64,000 bases of DNA from Methylobacterium jeotgali (GTDB lineage Bacteria > Pseudomonadota > Alphaproteobacteria > Rhizobiales > Beijerinckiaceae): the NCBI RefSeq assembly GCF_022179345.1, contig NZ_BPQR01000027.1, positions 46,344 to 110,343 of the forward strand, read 5' to 3'. The notes below the pieces were generated by a model that saw only the letters and a program-made list of their open reading frames with translations, did not search any database and had not been told where the DNA came from. A program made the translations under genes and the position numbers. Positions 34,088-42,279 of the stretch are shown here, in pieces (position 1 is the stretch's first letter; each line of letters begins with the position of its first letter).

Positions 34088-34432
34088 TCAGGCGGTGCCC
34101 TGAGTTGGATAGTGGTCGCGAGCAAGCTCGGAGCCGAAGGCGTCTAGCTCGCGCTGGATCAGGTCCATTCGCGACAGGTCCGCAGTGGTCGGGTCCTCTC
34201 CGGGCTCCAGCATCGTCATGATGCTTCCCCAAGTGTGCTGTGCGCCGGCCATGAACGCCTTGCGCAGATCCGCCTCCATCCCTGCCGGTGCGCCATCGGG
34301 GAGCCAAACTGCTCGTAGGCTGGCCCAGCCAGCTTCGATCAACTTCCCGTCGTCCGTCAGCTTGCGGGTTAGCTCCTGCGCAATCCGCTCGACGGGTGTC
34401 ATGCGTGCCTCGCGTCGCTTCTGCTCACCCAT
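34088..34432 (-). CDS. Phage hypothetical protein (early operon)
   Basis: This is a 114-residue protein starting MGEQKRREARMTPVERIAQE, then LTRKLTDDGKLIEAGWASLR and DLRKAFMAGAQHTWGSIMTM. It is helical and acidic toward the C-terminus. The start at 34432 follows a GAGGAGAC ribosome-binding site. It is the last early gene before the repeat-rich control region. No family with known function was recognised. Confidence 0.65.
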   Translation of the reverse strand: MGEQKRREARMTPVERIAQELTRKLTDDGKLIEAGWASLRAVWLPDGAPAGMEADLRKAFMAGAQHTWGSIMTMLEPGEDPTTADLSRMDLIQRELDAFGSELARDHYPTQGTA

Positions 34433-34472
34433 GTTCGTCTCCTCAGTTGGGCGGATGCCCCCTCCGTCAAAC

Positions 34473-34706
34473 TCAGCGCCCCTTCGTGGCAAGGGTGCAG
34501 GGTAGGAACTGATCGAGGCTGTTGCGCAGGTGTCGAAGCCCTTCCGGGCTGAGCGGCTGCGAGATGTCCGAGCCGCCATCATCCGCCGGCACGTAGTCAT
34601 AGCCCCGGCTCGAGATGAACCGGCCGCCGCCCGTGTCCAGATCGATTTCCAGCTTGCAGCCCCCTAGTCCTATGATGACCTTTGTGTGGCGTGTTTCTTC
34701 GTTCAT
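34473..34706 (-). CDS. Small phage hypothetical protein
   Basis: This is a 77-residue protein: MNEETRHTKVIIGLGGCKLE, then IDLDTGGGRFISSRGYDYVP and PEGLRHLRNSLDQFLPCTLA. It looks like a compact beta-alpha domain. Its ATG (34706) overlaps the stop of the helicase-like gene (ATGA), so it is co-translated with replication genes. The function is unknown. Confidence 0.65.
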   Translation of the reverse strand: MNEETRHTKVIIGLGGCKLEIDLDTGGGRFISSRGYDYVPADDGGSDISQPLSPEGLRHLRNSLDQFLPCTLATKGR

Positions 34707-36571
34707 CCCTCATCCTCCACCTTCGTAACCGTGTCGAACGCCTGCATGTCGACGAGCACGCAGCGCGTGGCGACCCTGTTGATCTTCACGACCTGTTGGT
34801 TGCCCCGGTCGCGGATCACCACGTCCGCCGGTCCCTGTTTCAGGGCGTGCATCCACACGCCGGCGCCCCAGATCGTGCCGGCGAACAGCTTGGTCAGGAG
34901 CGGCGAGGTCGCCGGGATCGCGAGCGCCGGCCCGGCGCACACCTTGCCCGGCGCCACCAGGCCGAGGCCGGCGAGCGCCAGGCGCGTGCGCGCCGCCTCG
35001 AGCGGCTCCGTCGACGTGTTCATGCTGTCGAGCGGCGTGTGGTTCGCCTCGAGCAGCTCGATGCAGCCGCCGACGGTGGGCTTCTCGCCGCCCTTCCACG
35101 CCTCGATCGGGCTCGCGAGCAGGTGCTCGAGGCAGGCGCGCCAGTTGGCCGTACGCTCGCCGCGCTCGGCCGCCGTCGCCTCGGCGATCATCGGGCCGAG
35201 GAGGCCGGGCTCGGTGACGGGGAGGCCGGCCGCTTCCATGCCGGCATCGCCGAGCAGCATGGTCGCGCAGGCGAGCAGCGTGCCGTAGGTGTCTTGCGTG
35301 CGGCCGTCGAGGCCGGCGTCGCGCATGGCGTCCTTCCAGCCGTTCAGGGTGCGGGGCCAGTGCTTCCAGCCGTCCATGAGCTGCCGGAGGAACTGGCGGC
35401 CGAACGTGTCGATGGCGCCCGGGATTTCCGGCCGGGCGCCGCCCTGCTCGAGCTTGCGCAGATTGAGCAGCGCCATGCGCGAGCGGTCCTGCGGGCCGAG
35501 GGGCGGCGGGTTGATCGCCGAGAAGAAGAACGCGTTGCGCGCCTGGAACTCGACGCCCTCGTGCTCGGAGCCGCCGCGGTACATCACGCCGCCGGAGGCC
35601 GCGAGCCGCGCCAGGCGCACCACGCCGACCGCCCGGCGGTTGTCCGCGTCCGCCTCGAGCTCGTCGACGGCGACCGGCAGGCAATCCTGTTTCACCCGCT
35701 GGTAGATGCCCGCCGGCGTCGTGTCGGCGGTCGCGTGGAGCGCGTCGCCGATCACTTCCTTGATGATGGCTTGCAGGGTCGATTTGCCCTGCCCGTAATC
35801 GCCGGTGATGAACAGCGCCGGCCGCCAGTCGAGGGCGGCACCGAGGAATGCCGCGCCGATCCATCCGAGCAAGAGGATCGGGTCGAGGAGCGGCCGCTCC
35901 CACTTCCACGACTGGAACGCCGCGATGAGGTCGTGCGCCGGGCTCTGCTCGGCCGGCACCGCCTCGCGCCACGGCTCGAGCACCGGCGGCCGGCGCGGGT
36001 AGAAGGTGCCGTCGACCTCGCCGGGCCGCGACACCTGCAGCTTGCCATGGGTCGAGACGCGCCAGAGCCCCTGTCCGGAGTGCCAGACGAGCTCGCCGCT
36101 CCCCTTCACGGTCCATGCGCCGCGGCCGCGCACCCGGTCGACGGGCGCGAACAGCCCGCGGGTCGAGGCGGCCTTGAGCAGGCAGGCGCAGGCGTCGTCG
36201 ACCTCGAGGCCGTTGATGCGTGAGGGTTTGCCGTCCTTCGGCGCCGAGAGCCGCGGCCAGGCCCAGGTGAGGTAGTTCGGCTGGTGCGCGAACAGGTCGA
36301 GCAATATTTTTTTGCCCCACTTGTTCACGTTGACGGCCCGGAGCTGTCCGAGCGTGTCGACGAAGTAGGTCGTGTCGCCGTCCTTCCCGAGCGGGATCAC
36401 TGGGCACTCGGGCGGCAGGTGCGAGACCGGGCCGCCGGGCCAGCCGCCGGGCGGGAAGCCGTGGCGGTTCTCCTCGGCCGGCGGGTCGCTCGGCTGCGCA
36501 TCGGCAGCGTGCTGCGCCAGGGCATCGGAGAACGCGGCGCGGACGCCCTTGAGACCGGAACGGGATGCCAT
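34703..36571 (-). CDS. Phage replicative AAA+ ATPase/helicase (DUF927/D5-like)
   Basis: This is a 622-residue protein. The Walker A motif is FITGDYGQGKSTLQAIIKEV at residues about 252-271, with a Walker B-type VAVDELEADADNRRAVGVVR and a following sensor region with ARNAFFFSAINPPPLGPQDR. The N-terminal 240 residues resemble the domain preceding the ATPase in DUF927-type phage helicases (TTYFVDTLGQLRAVNVNKW, CACLLKAASTRGLFAPVDRV). It works with the Toprim primase at 37922-39031 in phage DNA replication. It is preceded by 70 bp of non-coding sequence. Confidence 0.8.
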   Translation of the reverse strand: MASRSGLKGVRAAFSDALAQHAADAQPSDPPAEENRHGFPPGGWPGGPVSHLPPECPVIPLGKDGDTTYFVDTLGQLRAVNVNKWGKKILLDLFAHQPNYLTWAWPRLSAPKDGKPSRINGLEVDDACACLLKAASTRGLFAPVDRVRGRGAWTVKGSGELVWHSGQGLWRVSTHGKLQVSRPGEVDGTFYPRRPPVLEPWREAVPAEQSPAHDLIAAFQSWKWERPLLDPILLLGWIGAAFLGAALDWRPALFITGDYGQGKSTLQAIIKEVIGDALHATADTTPAGIYQRVKQDCLPVAVDELEADADNRRAVGVVRLARLAASGGVMYRGGSEHEGVEFQARNAFFFSAINPPPLGPQDRSRMALLNLRKLEQGGARPEIPGAIDTFGRQFLRQLMDGWKHWPRTLNGWKDAMRDAGLDGRTQDTYGTLLACATMLLGDAGMEAAGLPVTEPGLLGPMIAEATAAERGERTANWRACLEHLLASPIEAWKGGEKPTVGGCIELLEANHTPLDSMNTSTEPLEAARTRLALAGLGLVAPGKVCAGPALAIPATSPLLTKLFAGTIWGAGVWMHALKQGPADVVIRDRGNQQVVKINRVATRCVLVDMQAFDTVTKVEDEG

Positions 36572-36641
36572 GGAACCTGTGCGGCCGGGCCGCTGTCACG
36601 AGGGAGGGCGGCCGCCAGCGAACCGGCGGCCGCGATCGGGC

Positions 36642-37925
36642 TCAGCGGCGGCGCTTCTTCGCCGGCTTCGCCTCCGGTTCCGGCGCCGGGTCCGGCGTCG
36701 GCTCCCGGTCGGCCGCCGGCTCGCTCACTCCGGCGTCCGGAGCTGCAGCAGCCGCCACCGCCGCAGGCCGATCCGCCTCGCCAGGCGCATCCGCGTCCGT
36801 GCCGCCCGCGGCATCGCCGTGATCGCCAGGACCCGCCCCGTCCGGAGCGCCCGCGCCAGCGGCAGGCGGATCAGCCGGAGCAACTCCCGCCGGTCCGCCG
36901 GCAGCATCGGGCCGGGCCTCGCCAGCGGGTGCCGCATCCTGCGCATCGCGCGCGTCCTCCTCATCGATGACGGGATCGGCGGCCGGCTCGGCCTGAGGGC
37001 GGCCGCCGCTCTCCGGCGCGTTGCGGTCGCCCTGCGGATCGTCGACGCCGCCCGGCCGGGCCGGCTCCTCGGCGACGCTCGAGAGCGCGGCCGCGTCCTG
37101 CGCGGCCTGCGCCGGGTCGCCGGCGATCGGCGTGAACGGCTCGGCGCCGTCGAAGCCGTGGCCGAGTGGCACCGCCCCGCCCGGCGCTAGGCTCCCGTCG
37201 ATCGCGGGCGCGCCGGCGATCGGCGGCGGCTCGGCCGGCGGCGCGTCGGTGCCGTGCCCGGTGCGGTCGCTCCCGTCCGGCCCGCGCAGGGAGGGCATGA
37301 ACGGCGCCGGCCGGGTCATGTTGCTCTCGACGGGCGGGGGCGCCTGCCCGGGCACGTGCCAGGTGCTGGCTACCTTGCCGGTCGCCGGGATGATCGTCAT
37401 CACCCGGTCCTCGCCGAAGCCCGGCACGGGATCGGTGGCATCGTGGCCGACCCGCAGGATCGTGTCCTCGACGTCGACGAAATCGGCCTGCGGCAGCTCG
37501 GCCGGCTCGGCGGCCCGCACGGCCGCGGCGGCCGTCGCCGTCTCGCGGTCGACGATCTCGAGCACGCGGGCGAAGGCGGTATAGCTCGAGCGCTGGCCGG
37601 CGCCGAGCTCGGGCCAGCCGTCGCCGGGTCCGTCATGGACGCCGGCGGCGCTGGCGTGCCGGTACAGGGCTTCGGGCGCGACGCCGGGGTTGCCGCGCAC
37701 GAAGGGCGCCAGGACCTCGATGGTCAAGGCGATCTCGCCCTCGACGTTCCGGCCCTCGGCGACGCCGAGGCTCGGCCAGAAGATCGGGTTCAGGTCCTCG
37801 TCGGCGCCGGTGAGCAGCACGGAGGCGGCCGCGGAGTAGGCCGCGAAGGCCGCCGGGTCGCGCTCGCGGAGGGGGGCGAGGCCCTCGGGTAACTGGCCGC
37901 CGTCGTCTTTGGGTTCGTCGGTCAT
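36642..37925 (-). CDS. Phage protein with Ala/Pro-rich C-terminal half
   Basis: This is a 427-residue protein. Residues 1-130 appear globular (TDEPKDDGGQLPEGLAPLRE, EDLNPIFWPSLGVAEGRNVE, ARVLEIVDRETATAAAAVR). Residues about 190-427 are disordered Ala/Pro/Asp/Gly-rich with a short basic tail AKPAKKRRR. The ATG at 37925 overlaps the primase stop (ATGA), so it is part of the replication operon. No family was recognised. The tail and acidic linker suggest a protein-protein adaptor, but this is speculation. Confidence 0.6.
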   Translation of the reverse strand: MTDEPKDDGGQLPEGLAPLRERDPAAFAAYSAAASVLLTGADEDLNPIFWPSLGVAEGRNVEGEIALTIEVLAPFVRGNPGVAPEALYRHASAAGVHDGPGDGWPELGAGQRSSYTAFARVLEIVDRETATAAAAVRAAEPAELPQADFVDVEDTILRVGHDATDPVPGFGEDRVMTIIPATGKVASTWHVPGQAPPPVESNMTRPAPFMPSLRGPDGSDRTGHGTDAPPAEPPPIAGAPAIDGSLAPGGAVPLGHGFDGAEPFTPIAGDPAQAAQDAAALSSVAEEPARPGGVDDPQGDRNAPESGGRPQAEPAADPVIDEEDARDAQDAAPAGEARPDAAGGPAGVAPADPPAAGAGAPDGAGPGDHGDAAGGTDADAPGEADRPAAVAAAAAPDAGVSEPAADREPTPDPAPEPEAKPAKKRRR

Positions 37926-39031
37926 TCGTCCGTCCTCACAGCGTCGTTCACATCCTTGCCCCAGTGGCTCCGGAGCACGCTCACAGGCCGGCCGGCCGCC
38001 TCCATCCGCTCGATCGCGGCGTTGAAGGCGTCGACGGCCTGAGCTTTCCCCCAGTCGTTGTCCTGCGCGACCACGACGGCCGACACGCAGGGATGCTCGA
38101 CGGGGACGTTGGCGAGGTTGCCGAGGGAGGTCGCTGCCCAGACGCGGGCCTCCGGCGCGGCGAGCGCGATGGTGAGCCCGTCCTCGACGCCCTCGGCGGT
38201 GGCGAGGACGCCGGAGACGTCCTGCAGGGCGGCATCCTCCGGCAGCAGGCCGGACGGGCCGCGGGTGAGACGGATCACGCCGCCGGCGACGAGCCCGAGC
38301 ATGAGCTTCGGGTTGCCGACATGCGCTTTCTTGAGGCCGTCCGCCCGGAGGAAGGTGCAGTGCACGGCGACGATCCGGCCCTCGCGGTCGCGGATCGCCC
38401 ACACCATCGCGGGGAACCGCGGCCCCTCCGTCACCACGCCGTCCTCGTCGTGGCTGCGACCCCGCCACCACTCGAGGTCGGGGAAGAACCGCACGTCGTC
38501 CCACTCGAAACCGGGGATCTGTGAAGGCGGCACGCCGCGCGCCTCGAGGTACGTCTCGGCGACGGTGCCGCGGATGTCCGGCCGCGCCTGGCGCCAGAGG
38601 TTGCGCCCCCGCGCCACGATCCGGGCGTCACGCTCCCGCGCCTCGGCCTCGGCGGCCTGGCGTCGGCCGGCGCTGCTGGCGCGCATCCGCTCGAGGGTGG
38701 CGGTGTCGACTAGGCCGAGGCCGAGCCAGTCGAGCGACCAGCGCACCGCCTCGGAGCGGCCGCCGCCCTTGCAGTAGGCCACGAGGTCGAGGACATCGCC
38801 CTTGTCGCCGGTCGCGTAGTCCTTCCACGCGCCGGCGTTCGGCCCCCGCATCCAGATCGTGAAGCTGCCGCCGTGCTGATCGGGCCGCGTCGGGTTGCGC
38901 GGCTGCACCCGCGCTCCGTCGAGCTGCCGCAGCTCGGCCGGCGTCAGGCCGGGCACGAGCGTGCGCACGAGCTCTTTCAGGCGCCCCTGCAGCGCGCCCT
39001 TGATGACGTGCATGGGGACGCGGGCGTTCAT
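37922..39031 (-). CDS. Toprim-domain DNA primase
   Basis: This is a 369-residue protein. The N-terminal part has TIWMRGPNAGAWKDYATGDK and GDVLDLVAYCKGGGRSEAVR, typical of phage primase N-domains lacking a full zinc finger. The C-terminal Toprim fold contains VLATAEGVEDGLTIALAAP (Toprim Glu) and VVVAQDNDWGKAQAVDAFNA (acidic DND). It ends with GKDVNDAVR, common in this family. It makes primers for phage replication with the AAA+ helicase. The ATG at 39031 overlaps the DUF4326 gene stop. Confidence 0.85.
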   Translation of the reverse strand: MNARVPMHVIKGALQGRLKELVRTLVPGLTPAELRQLDGARVQPRNPTRPDQHGGSFTIWMRGPNAGAWKDYATGDKGDVLDLVAYCKGGGRSEAVRWSLDWLGLGLVDTATLERMRASSAGRRQAAEAEARERDARIVARGRNLWRQARPDIRGTVAETYLEARGVPPSQIPGFEWDDVRFFPDLEWWRGRSHDEDGVVTEGPRFPAMVWAIRDREGRIVAVHCTFLRADGLKKAHVGNPKLMLGLVAGGVIRLTRGPSGLLPEDAALQDVSGVLATAEGVEDGLTIALAAPEARVWAATSLGNLANVPVEHPCVSAVVVAQDNDWGKAQAVDAFNAAIERMEAAGRPVSVLRSHWGKDVNDAVRTDE

Positions 39032-39408
39032 TCCGCGGCCGCCAAGGGCTCGTCGCAGAGCGGTCCATTCGCCAGAGCAAGGAGAACGTCGGCGTGGCAG
39101 GGCGCGCCGGGCCTGCACCAGCAGGCCAGATTATGACCGCGCAGCTCGGCCAGCATCTCGCGCACAGACGGCCAAGACTTGGCCATCTGTTCCATGCGCT
39201 CTCGATAGAGAGAAACCGCGCCCGCGTCGGTAATCTCCGGCAGCGTGCAGTAGTCATGACTATAGGCGGGGGCCGACTTGAAGGGATTTCCCCACTTGGT
39301 AGGTCTCGCTACGACGACAGCCGGCAAGCCGTTTGTCGTTCTGCTATGGTCCTGCAGGCTGAACCCGCTGACGCGCGACAGGCGAAGGCGCACAGGCTTG
39401 GCACTCAC
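39028..39408 (-). CDS. DUF4326 domain protein
   Basis: This is a 126-residue protein. The core VVVARPTKWGNPFKSAPAYS, then LRGHNLACWCRPGAPCHADV, is the DUF4326 signature, including the CWC-x(4-5)-C-H-A-D motif found in many phages. The GTG start at 39408 overlaps the HNH gene stop (GTGA). DUF4326 proteins are of uncertain biochemical role. A nucleotide-related function is often suggested from the conserved Cys/His/Asp set, but it is not shown. Confidence 0.85.
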   Translation of the reverse strand: MSAKPVRLRLSRVSGFSLQDHSRTTNGLPAVVVARPTKWGNPFKSAPAYSHDYCTLPEITDAGAVSLYRERMEQMAKSWPSVREMLAELRGHNLACWCRPGAPCHADVLLALANGPLCDEPLAAAE

Positions 39409-39851
39409 TCGGCCGCCTCCATCATCTTGAGGAACCGCGTACGGGTGCGGGAGCCGGGGACGTTGCGGGCGTTCTGCGAGGGCGTGGCCCAGCGCAGGTT
39501 GCGCCGCCGGCAGTCGAGCGTGTTCCCGTTGCGGTGGTCGCCGATCCAGCGCCCGCGGCCGGGCGGGCCGTCCTTCCGGATCAGGATTTCCCGGTGCAGC
39601 CACAGGGTCCGGCCGCCGACGCAGCGGCGGGCGTACATCCCGTCCGGCCGGTCGATGACGAACACGCCCTCGAACCGCTCGCAGATCGAGCCCGACCCGT
39701 AGGTGTGGCACCACCGGTGCCGCGAGGCCCAGGCATGGTCCTCCGGGTCGACGAGCGCGTAGACGTCGAAGCGATCGGACAGGTGCAGGTAGCAGGCCGC
39801 CGGTGCCGGCGCCGGCCACGTCGTCGGGTCGAAGTCGTCGGCGGCGATCAA
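39405..39851 (-). CDS. HNH endonuclease-type protein
   Basis: This is a 148-residue protein. The C-terminal GRWIGDHRNGNTLDCRRRNL, then RWATPSQNARNVPG, is an HNH_3-type motif (H of DH, N of GNTLD, N of NL/QN). The N-terminal part has HAWASRHRWCHTYGSGSICE. The TTG start at 39851 was chosen because it overlaps the previous stop as TTGA, matching the chain of 4-bp overlaps here. It could be a homing-type endonuclease, or a phage nuclease used in packaging or host DNA degradation. Confidence 0.75.
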   Translation of the reverse strand: MIAADDFDPTTWPAPAPAACYLHLSDRFDVYALVDPEDHAWASRHRWCHTYGSGSICERFEGVFVIDRPDGMYARRCVGGRTLWLHREILIRKDGPPGRGRWIGDHRNGNTLDCRRRNLRWATPSQNARNVPGSRTRTRFLKMMEAAE

Positions 39852-40225
39852 GACGCCGCCTCCCGTGCGGCTTCGATCCGCGCCAGGGTGGCAAGCCGCA
39901 TGAACACGCTGCTCGTGCGCCGCCCGATGCGGCGCGCGATCTCGGCGACGCTGATGCCCTGCGCCTCGAGGGCTAGGAGCTGCGCATCTTCCGCCGGCGT
40001 GAAGCGCCACACCGGGCGGCCGTCGCGGAAGCACACGGTCCGCGAGAGCGCCCGCTCTTGGGTGCGCGTGCGTCCGCTGGATATCCCGAGACGCATCATG
40101 TGGTAGCGGACGACGCCGTACCCGACGCCGAGCTGCTGCGCCGCTGCCGTGAAGGTGGCGCCCGCCTCGACGATCGCGCAGGCCGCATCGATCTGCTCTT
40201 GTGTGAGGCCGGGCGCCTTAGCCAT
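39848..40225 (-). CDS. Phage regulator with two helix-turn-helix segments
   Basis: This is a 125-residue protein. HTH-like segments are at residues about 25-47 (ATFTAAAQQLGVGYGVVRYH) and 90-112 (ISVAEIARRIGRRTSSVFMR). The second, preceded by RFTPAEDAQLLALEAQ, resembles GcrA/SANT-like or sigma-region-4-like DNA-binding domains. The ATG at 40225 overlaps the upstream gene by 8 bp. It is likely a phage transcription regulator. Confidence 0.65.
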   Translation of the reverse strand: MAKAPGLTQEQIDAACAIVEAGATFTAAAQQLGVGYGVVRYHMMRLGISSGRTRTQERALSRTVCFRDGRPVWRFTPAEDAQLLALEAQGISVAEIARRIGRRTSSVFMRLATLARIEAAREAAS

Positions 40226-40472
40226 GCGCCGCCCTCCAATGGGTCAGGGACGCCAGCTCGGCCTGCGGCAGCGCCAGGCTGCAGCCGCGCCAGGCATAGA
40301 CCTCGGCGTGCAGCCGCTCGATCGGGCCGACGACGACGGGGCGCCCCTCCATGAGCAGCGCGCCCATGCCGGGCGGGAGCTTCGGCCAGGGCACGACCCG
40401 CTCGACGCCGAGCCGGTCGACGTAGCCCGCCAGGTCGAAGCCGTCGGGCAGCGCGTCGCGGGTCGCGCTCAT
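40218..40472 (-). CDS. Small phage hypothetical protein
   Basis: This is an 84-residue protein: MSATRDALPDGFDLAGYVDR, LGVERVVPWPKLPPGMGALL, and AWRGCSLALPQAELASLTHW. The ATG at 40472 overlaps the preceding stop (ATGA). No motif was recognised. It lies between the DnaA-like regulator and the HTH protein. Confidence 0.6.
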   Translation of the reverse strand: MSATRDALPDGFDLAGYVDRLGVERVVPWPKLPPGMGALLMEGRPVVVGPIERLHAEVYAWRGCSLALPQAELASLTHWRAAHG

Positions 40473-41047
40473 GCCGCCTCCCCGCGCGCCAGCGCGCACA
40501 CCACGTCGGCGGTCAGCCGCTCGAGCAGGGCGTCGAAGTCGGGATCGTCCCGCCGGTCCTCGACGCTGCGCAAGCCGAGGCAGACGGCCGCCGGGGTCAG
40601 GCCGAGCACGTGGGCCAGGCGCGCCTGGCGCACGTCGACCACGGTGTTGGTGAGGTAGATCGCCGCCTGCCGCACCTGCGCGAGGCGCCGCCACTCGGGG
40701 TCGGCCGTCGCGCCGAGCCGCGGGTCCTGCGCATGTACATCGTCGGGGCGCACGCCCATGTGCACAGCGATCGAGGCGACGAAGCCGCCGTAGACCGCCC
40801 GGATCAAGATCGTGTCGGGCTCGCGCACCGCCCGCCGCTCCGAACGCAGCGCGGCGAGCGCGGCCTCGAGGCGGCGGACGGTGGCCGGCCGGGCGGACGC
40901 CGTACCGATCGCCCGGACGTAGGTGCTGCGGGACAGGCCGGCGCGGGCCGCCAGCATCTCGCTCGAGATACCGAGCGCGCGGCGCTGCCGTTCGATCTCC
41001 GCGAGCGTCCCGCTTAACAAACGCTGTAGCGTTTCGCGGGCCGGCAT
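40469..41047 (-). CDS. XRE-type HTH fused to DnaA domain IV-like DNA-binding region
   Basis: This is a 192-residue protein. Residues about 20-60 form an XRE-like HTH (LGISSEMLAARAGLSRSTYV). Residues about 95-185 resemble the C-terminal DNA-binding domain of DnaA (VHMGVRPDDVHAQDPRLGAT, LAQVRQAAIYLTNTVVDVRQ, ARLAHVLGLTPAAVCLGLRS). There is no AAA+ ATPase part. Such truncated DnaA-like proteins may recruit host replication proteins or regulate early genes. The ATG at 41047 overlaps the Cro-like gene stop by one base (TGATG). Confidence 0.7.
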   Translation of the reverse strand: MPARETLQRLLSGTLAEIERQRRALGISSEMLAARAGLSRSTYVRAIGTASARPATVRRLEAALAALRSERRAVREPDTILIRAVYGGFVASIAVHMGVRPDDVHAQDPRLGATADPEWRRLAQVRQAAIYLTNTVVDVRQARLAHVLGLTPAAVCLGLRSVEDRRDDPDFDALLERLTADVVCALARGEAA

Positions 41048-41241
41048 CACTCTGCGGCCTCGCGCTGCGCGGCGATGGCGAGGGCGTTGCGCAGCTTCGC
41101 GAGCGTCCCCTCGCTGGCCTTCGTGCGCCCCTTCTTCAAACGGACGTAGGTTGATGGGTCTATGCCGGCCGCCACGCACAGGGCGTGCTGGGACAGGTCG
41201 AGGCGGCGCCGCTCCTCGTCGATCGCCTTGATGTTCGACAT
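41047..41241 (-). CDS. Cro-like XRE repressor
   Basis: This is a 64-residue protein: MSNIKAIDEERRRLDLSQHA, then LCVAAGIDPSTYVRLKKGRT, a single Cro/CI-type HTH. It is the first gene of the leftward early operon and is divergent from the S24-type repressor. It has a consensus -35 TTGACA (reading leftward, 41305-41300) and TGCGCA operator copies in the promoter. It probably competes with the repressor in the lysis-lysogeny switch. Confidence 0.8.
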   Translation of the reverse strand: MSNIKAIDEERRRLDLSQHALCVAAGIDPSTYVRLKKGRTKASEGTLAKLRNALAIAAQREAAE

Positions 41242-41243
41242 GC

Positions 41244-41332
41244 TTGACCGTTCGTCACGTGCGCAGGTAAATGCGCACATGATGCGCATAGCTGCGCAGT
41301 GTCAAGGGAGCATTTTGCTCGCGAATTGCGCA
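41244..41332. promoter_or_regulatory. Divergent lysis-lysogeny switch with TGCGCA operator array
   Basis: TGCGCA starts at 41260, 41272, 41283, 41293 and 41327, with spacings of 12, 11, 10 and 34 bp, about one or three helical turns. Leftward promoter: -35 TTGACA at 41305-41300, 17-bp spacer covering two operators, weak -10 TCATGT. Rightward promoter candidate: TTGACC 41244-41249, 18-bp spacer, TAAATG 41268-41273. The palindromic hexamer probably binds the S24-type repressor and/or Cro. Confidence 0.75.
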
Positions 41333-41356
41333 TCCTACGCATCTACGTTCGCGCTC

Positions 41357-41989
41357 ATGAGAAGCCGCGACGAGACAAAGGCGTGGGTGGAAGCCGTGCT
41401 TGCGCATTTGCGCATCCGGCCGACCGAGCTCGCCCGCGCGATCGAGCGGGCGCCGTCCACCCTCAACCGCTTCCTGAATGATCCTGACGCGACGCACGAT
41501 CTCTCGCCGGAGACCGTCGAGCGCATCGCCGACTATGCGAAGCTCCGGCCCTATGAGAGGCCGGCGGAGCGAGCACCGCGCGTGTCAGGCATGGCCGAGG
41601 CCGAGGCCATCGCCTACCGGCCGGAGGGTGATCGCGACGGCGTGATGAACCAGGCCGTCGAGCAGCTCGTCGGGATGCGCAACGGGGTCGACCCGTGGGT
41701 GCTGCAGTCGAGCGCGTTGAGCAGCATCGGCTACCTGCCGGGCGACGTGATGCTCGTCGACCTCAACGAGCGGCCGCGCCCGCACGATGTCGTCTGTGCG
41801 CAGGTCTACGACTGGATGCGCTCGAAGGCGCAGACGGTCTTTCGCCTCTACGAGCCGCCCTACCTGCTCGCCTCCACCACGGATCAGAGCGTCCTGCGGC
41901 CCCTCGTCGTCGATGACAACGTGGTGGTGGTGAAGGGCGTCGTCACGGCGAGCGTCCGGCCTAGACGGAACCTCGGGCGCGCCGCGTGA
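41357..41989 (+). CDS. CI/LexA-type phage repressor with S24 peptidase-like domain
   Basis: This is a 210-residue protein. The N-terminal HTH contains IRPTELARAIERAPSTLNRF. The C-terminal S24 fold contains SSALSSIGYLPGDVMLVDLN and RPRPHDVVCAQVYDWMRSKA, with a candidate Ser-Lys dyad. This is typical of self-cleaving or oligomerising phage repressors that keep lysogeny. The ATG at 41357 was chosen because upstream codons run through the operator region. It is divergent from the Cro-like gene and coupled (GTGA) to a downstream membrane-protein gene. Confidence 0.85.
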   Translation: MRSRDETKAWVEAVLAHLRIRPTELARAIERAPSTLNRFLNDPDATHDLSPETVERIADYAKLRPYERPAERAPRVSGMAEAEAIAYRPEGDRDGVMNQAVEQLVGMRNGVDPWVLQSSALSSIGYLPGDVMLVDLNERPRPHDVVCAQVYDWMRSKAQTVFRLYEPPYLLASTTDQSVLRPLVVDDNVVVVKGVVTASVRPRRNLGRAA

Positions 41990-42273
41990 ACCGCTGGCTC
42001 CCGCTCGCGCTGCTCTGCGCGGGCGTCGTCGTCTGGATCGTGTTCCCGCGCGTCGGCCACTTGGCGGCGACTGTGACCGGCGGCTTGTTCTATGCGCTTG
42101 CCCTGATCGGCGCCCTCCTGGGACTGCTCTACATCCTGCCTGCGAAAGGCTCGCCGAGCGCCCGCCCCTACGCTTTCGCCGTCGCGCTTGGGATGCTCGC
42201 CGTCCTGGCCTCGCTGGCGCACCCTCACAGCTTCGCCCGCAGCATCGAGCGCATCGCCGACACCGACGACTGA
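41986..42273 (+). CDS. Small membrane protein co-expressed with the repressor (superinfection-exclusion candidate)
   Basis: This is a 95-residue protein with three hydrophobic spans (WLPLALLCAGVVVWIVFP, LFYALALIGALLGLLYIL, PYAFAVALGMLAVLASLA) and a charged C-terminus. The GTG at 41986 overlaps the repressor stop, so it should be made in the lysogen. Small membrane proteins encoded with phage repressors often alter superinfection or host envelope properties. That role is inferred from context only. Confidence 0.65.
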   Translation: MNRWLPLALLCAGVVVWIVFPRVGHLAATVTGGLFYALALIGALLGLLYILPAKGSPSARPYAFAVALGMLAVLASLAHPHSFARSIERIADTDD

Positions 42274-42279
42274 GCCCCA

